From an uncultured Oxalobacteraceae bacterium (GTDB lineage Bacteria > Pseudomonadota > Gammaproteobacteria > Burkholderiales > Burkholderiaceae_D): a stretch of DNA of 64,000 nucleotides. Positions 61,318 to 64,000 of the stretch are shown here, piece after piece; the first letter of the stretch is position 1, and each line of letters begins with the position of its first letter. The stretch is from the NCBI GenBank assembly GCA_903893945.1, contig CAITOF010000005.1, positions 22,083 to 86,082 on the forward strand, read 5' to 3'. The translations under genes and the position numbers were made by a program. The notes below the pieces were generated by a model. The model did no database searches. It worked only from the letters and a program-made list of their open reading frames with translations, and was not told the DNA's origin.

Positions 61318-62772
61318 ATGCAAATTCGGCCAAAAGAAGCAAACCACCACCTGAAACCGGGGTCTGTGCTCCAGTCGAATCGGCTGATGCAGATCCTGTT
61401 GGTCTCGACCGTGGCGATTGTCTTTGGTATTGTGTTTTTCATTGTGATTGGATGGGGATGGAACGCGCCTGAAAAGGCACTTATCATAGCGCTTGCCATC
61501 CTGTCGTTCTGCATGTGGCTGGTTCACACGCAGAGAGAGCGTTTCGCGGCCGGCCTGTTTTTGCTGACGATGACGCTGGTTGCCTGTGCACTGGTGTATA
61601 CGGCCGATGGTCTGCACGATGAGGCCATTTCAATTTTCCCCGGATTACTGCTGTTTTCCTGCATGTTCGGATCACGCAACCAGTTCAGAATCCTGTTTGC
61701 AACGCTAATCTGTTTCATCATTTTCATTTTTGTGGGCCACCATTTCGGATGGCACACTATACCGGACCGGGTTGACACCACGCTGAGCTCGATGGTGAAT
61801 GTTCTGGTCATACTGATGGCGACCGGTTTTTTTTCGTACGTACTGGCCAACGACCTGCGCAAAGCCCTTGAAGAACTGAATAATTCCAAGAGTGAGTTGC
61901 AGAAACTGAACGGTCAGCTTGAACTGCGGGTCAAGCAGCGCACCGAGCTCTACGAAGAATCCAACAGGGAACTCCAGGAATCGATCGCCAAGCTGGAAAA
62001 TGCGCAGGGCGAGTTAATGCATCTGGAAAAATTGGCGTCACTCGGGTCGATGGTGGCGGGAATATCGCACGAATTAAACACGCCTATCAGTAACGCGTTG
62101 TTGGCGTCAACCAGCATGAAACAGCTGTTTGAAGACATGATCCTGAGTTCACGTGCGGGCAACCTGAAAAAATCAACCTTCGATTCGTTTCTGGAAACCA
62201 CCAACGAGATGTCCGATCTGGTATCGAGGGCGACCAAACGTGCTGCCGATCTGATCGTCAGTTTCAAGCAGGTGGCCATCGACCATACGTCTGAACAGCG
62301 TCGTGTGTTCGATCTGAGAGAAGTCATTGAAGATAATATCGCGGCATTGCAGCCGTCGATCAGAAAACGCCATATTAAAATTGAAAATGCCATACCGCCA
62401 GGAGTTCGTGTCGACAGCTTCCCAGGCCCGCTGGGTCAAATCATTACCAATCTGCTTCAAAATTCAATGCTGCATGGATTTCCGAATAACGAACATGGCA
62501 CGATCACGCTGGCCGTCAATGAAACTGAGCAGCAGTTGTTCGTTGAAGTCACTGACAATGGTGTCGGCATGACACCGCAGATCATTGCGCATATTTTCGA
62601 TCCGTTCTTTACCACCAAATTCGGCAAGGGTGGTTCAGGTCTGGGACTGTCCATATCGCACCGGCTGGCGACCTCGGTGCTGGGCGGAAGCATCACTGTC
62701 AGTTCCGTGTTTGGCAGTGGCGCGTCTTTCAGAGTTTCAATTCCGAAAATCGCGCCTTTTCCTTTGCATTGA
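61318..62772 (+). CDS. Membrane sensor histidine kinase (orphan)
   Basis: 484 residues. Five or six hydrophobic helices (24-175) with almost no periplasmic part, a coiled coil (185-240), HisKA with H251 in GISHELNTPISNAL, and HATPase with NLLQNSMLHGF (N box), DNGVGM (G1), FDPFFTTKF and GGSGLGLSIS (G2). It lacks a receiver domain, and no response regulator gene is adjacent. Membrane-embedded sensing is likely. The start at 61318 is chosen as the first ATG; no strong ribosome site. Confidence 0.9.
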   Translation: MQIRPKEANHHLKPGSVLQSNRLMQILLVSTVAIVFGIVFFIVIGWGWNAPEKALIIALAILSFCMWLVHTQRERFAAGLFLLTMTLVACALVYTADGLHDEAISIFPGLLLFSCMFGSRNQFRILFATLICFIIFIFVGHHFGWHTIPDRVDTTLSSMVNVLVILMATGFFSYVLANDLRKALEELNNSKSELQKLNGQLELRVKQRTELYEESNRELQESIAKLENAQGELMHLEKLASLGSMVAGISHELNTPISNALLASTSMKQLFEDMILSSRAGNLKKSTFDSFLETTNEMSDLVSRATKRAADLIVSFKQVAIDHTSEQRRVFDLREVIEDNIAALQPSIRKRHIKIENAIPPGVRVDSFPGPLGQIITNLLQNSMLHGFPNNEHGTITLAVNETEQQLFVEVTDNGVGMTPQIIAHIFDPFFTTKFGKGGSGLGLSISHRLATSVLGGSITVSSVFGSGASFRVSIPKIAPFPLH

Positions 62773-62800
62773 ACGGGCTCAGACCCGGTGACATCCCGTC

Positions 62801-64000
62801 TCAGTAGTTGCGGCTGACCACAAGCCGGGTATCGGTGCTTTGACGTCCTAATTTGAACACGCTGACTATATCGGTCAATTTTTCCGCCTGCTCGCTCAAC
62901 GATGCGGCTGCCGCTGCCGCTTGTTCAACCAGTGCCGCATTCTGCTGCGTCACGTCGTCCATGGACTGTACCGCCTGCTGGATCTGGTTCACGGCGCTGG
63001 CCTGCTCGTTGCTCGAGGTGCTGATGTCACTCACCGTAGCGGCAACATCCTTGATACTCTGCACCACCTCATTCATGGTGGTACCTGCTTCGTTAACCAG
63101 CCGGCTGCCCGCTTCGACCTTGGAAACCGATTCGTTAATCAGTTCCTTGATCTCTTTGGCGGCACTGGCCGAGCGTTGGGCCAGATTGCGGACTTCCGCT
63201 GCCACGACCGCGAAACCCCGGCCCTGTTCGCCGGCGCGGGCGGCCTCCACGGCGGCATTCAGTGCCAGTATGTTGGTCTGAAAGGCAATGCCGTCGATTA
63301 CGCTGATGATTTCAACAATCTTTCGCGACGATTCATTGATGGAATTAATGGTGTCGACAACCTCGGCCATCCTGACGCCGCCGCGTGCGGCCACTTCTGA
63401 TGCTTTATGCGCCAACAGGTTGGCGTGCTGGGAGTTGGATGAATTCTGCTGTATCGTGCTGGTAAATTCTTCCATCGATGACGCCGTTTCTTCCAGGGAG
63501 CTGGCCTGTGTTTCGGTTCGCGCCGACAGGTCCAGATTGGATGTCGCAATTTCCTTGGACGCGGTTGAAACTGTTTCGGCGCTGAACCGGACTTCGCTCA
63601 CCATCTGATTCAGGGTGTCGTTCATCCTTTTGATGGCTTGCATCAGGTGGCCGGTTTCATCGTCATTGGTGTTCTCTGCAATGTCACTGGTCAGATCGCC
63701 ATTGGCCACTTTCTCGGCCACTTCAACGGCAAAACTGAGCGGAACAATAATGTTCCTGATGAGCAGAAAGGTCAGTGAACTGCCGATAATGCCGGCAATC
63801 AGAATCACGACAATCTGCAGCTGTACCCCAACGGAATAACTATGGGCAGATTTTTCGGCGCGTTCGGCCATGATTTTCTTGGACTGTTCCACGACGTAAG
63901 TCACAATGGCGTCCAGTTTCTGTGTGGGTGGCCGGTCCAGGCCGTTAACCAGTGCATCGACCACATGGGAACTATTGGGATTACTGACGTCATACTGTTT
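62801..64000 (-). CDS. Methyl-accepting chemotaxis protein (partial, runs off right edge)
   Basis: The frame is open through to the right edge (residues before the GTG at 63964 are in frame and coding-like), so the N-terminal sensory domain is missing. Visible parts: end of a periplasmic helical domain, one membrane helix ([18 protein letters not shown]), HAMP, and a cytoplasmic coiled coil with the highly conserved hairpin [20 protein letters not shown], in which the CheW/CheA tip residues are intact. Tail EEQ-type methylation sites are present, and it ends without a CheR-binding pentapeptide. It directs the flagellar motor through CheA; the ligand is unknown. Confidence 0.92.
   Translation of the reverse strand, partial: KQYDVSNPNSSHVVDALVNGLDRPPTQKLDAIVTYVVEQSKKIMAERAEKSAHSYSVGVQLQIVVILIAGIIGSSLTFLLIRNIIVPLSFAVEVAEKVANGDLTSDIAENTNDDETGHLMQAIKRMNDTLNQMVSEVRFSAETVSTASKEIATSNLDLSARTETQASSLEETASSMEEFTSTIQQNSSNSQHANLLAHKASEVAARGGVRMAEVVDTINSINESSRKIVEIISVIDGIAFQTNILALNAAVEAARAGEQGRGFAVVAAEVRNLAQRSASAAKEIKELINESVSKVEAGSRLVNEAGTTMNEVVQSIKDVAATVSDISTSSNEQASAVNQIQQAVQSMDDVTQQNAALVEQAAAAAASLSEQAEKLTDIVSVFKLGRQSTDTRLVVSRNY

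Overview
The window looks like chromosome from a motile, Gram-negative proteobacterium, most likely a betaproteobacterium. That placement is inferred from gene content and order (tsaB-rimI-UDG-like gene, lplT/alr/radA, DUF1853, sigma-28 flagellar promoters, B12 uptake operon under a cobalamin riboswitch) and not from any marker gene. Coding density is high. I see no rRNA, tRNA, insertion sequence, integrase, phage gene or CRISPR array.

Region 1 (about 1-18,000) is a flagellin and flagellin-glycosylation island, nearly all on the minus strand. It carries fliC, flaG, fliD, fliS and fliT. fliC and fliD each have a near-perfect sigma-28 promoter (TAAA-box, 11-base spacer, GCCG-box). Upstream of fliC lie a GT-B glycosyltransferase and three tandem paralogues that fuse TPR repeats to a GT9-like domain, the first with a SEC-C zinc motif. 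Downstream lie CMP-nonulosonate genes (legF-, legB- and legC-like), a FemAB-type acyltransferase and a DegT-fold protein that lacks the PLP lysine and runs off the left edge. Together they suggest a flagellum decorated with a legionaminic-acid-like sugar.

Region 2 (17,800-24,400) has a secreted metallo-beta-lactamase-fold hydrolase, then a three-gene unit made of a PLP decarboxylase, an ATP-grasp ligase and a class-V-like PLP enzyme, with 37 bp between the first two genes and a 4-base overlap between the last two. I do not recognise this as a described pathway, and it is the best candidate here for a new biosynthetic system. MarC and DUF1289 proteins follow.

Region 3 (24,400-36,700) holds an orphan Tat-exported molybdenum hydroxylase large subunit, a YcgR-like PilZ protein, a thioredoxin-like protein, tsaB, rimI, a degenerate UDG-fold protein, a DUF1853 protein, an LplT-like transporter, alr, radA and a membrane TPR protein.

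Region 4 (36,700-42,500) is a complete vitamin B12 uptake operon: sigma-70-like promoter, cobalamin riboswitch, btuB, btuC, btuD, btuF and a terminator, followed by an exported redoxin.

Region 5 (42,500-51,700) contains a LysR/azoreductase/pirin stress module, ribA, a patatin phospholipase, a nine-copy 11-bp tandem repeat, a small unknown gene coupled to a hemolysin III-like gene, a large DUF4382 lipoprotein and a TlpA-like lipoprotein.

Region 6 (51,965-64,000) opens with a Cyc2-like fused cytochrome-porin directly followed by a diheme cytochrome lipoprotein, a possible outer-membrane electron conduit. Then come lrp, lysA, a PhyH-type dioxygenase, an EgtB-like protein that has lost two iron-ligand histidines, hutF-hutG, and a signalling group (SpoIIAA-like protein, orphan histidine kinase, chemotaxis receptor running off the right edge).
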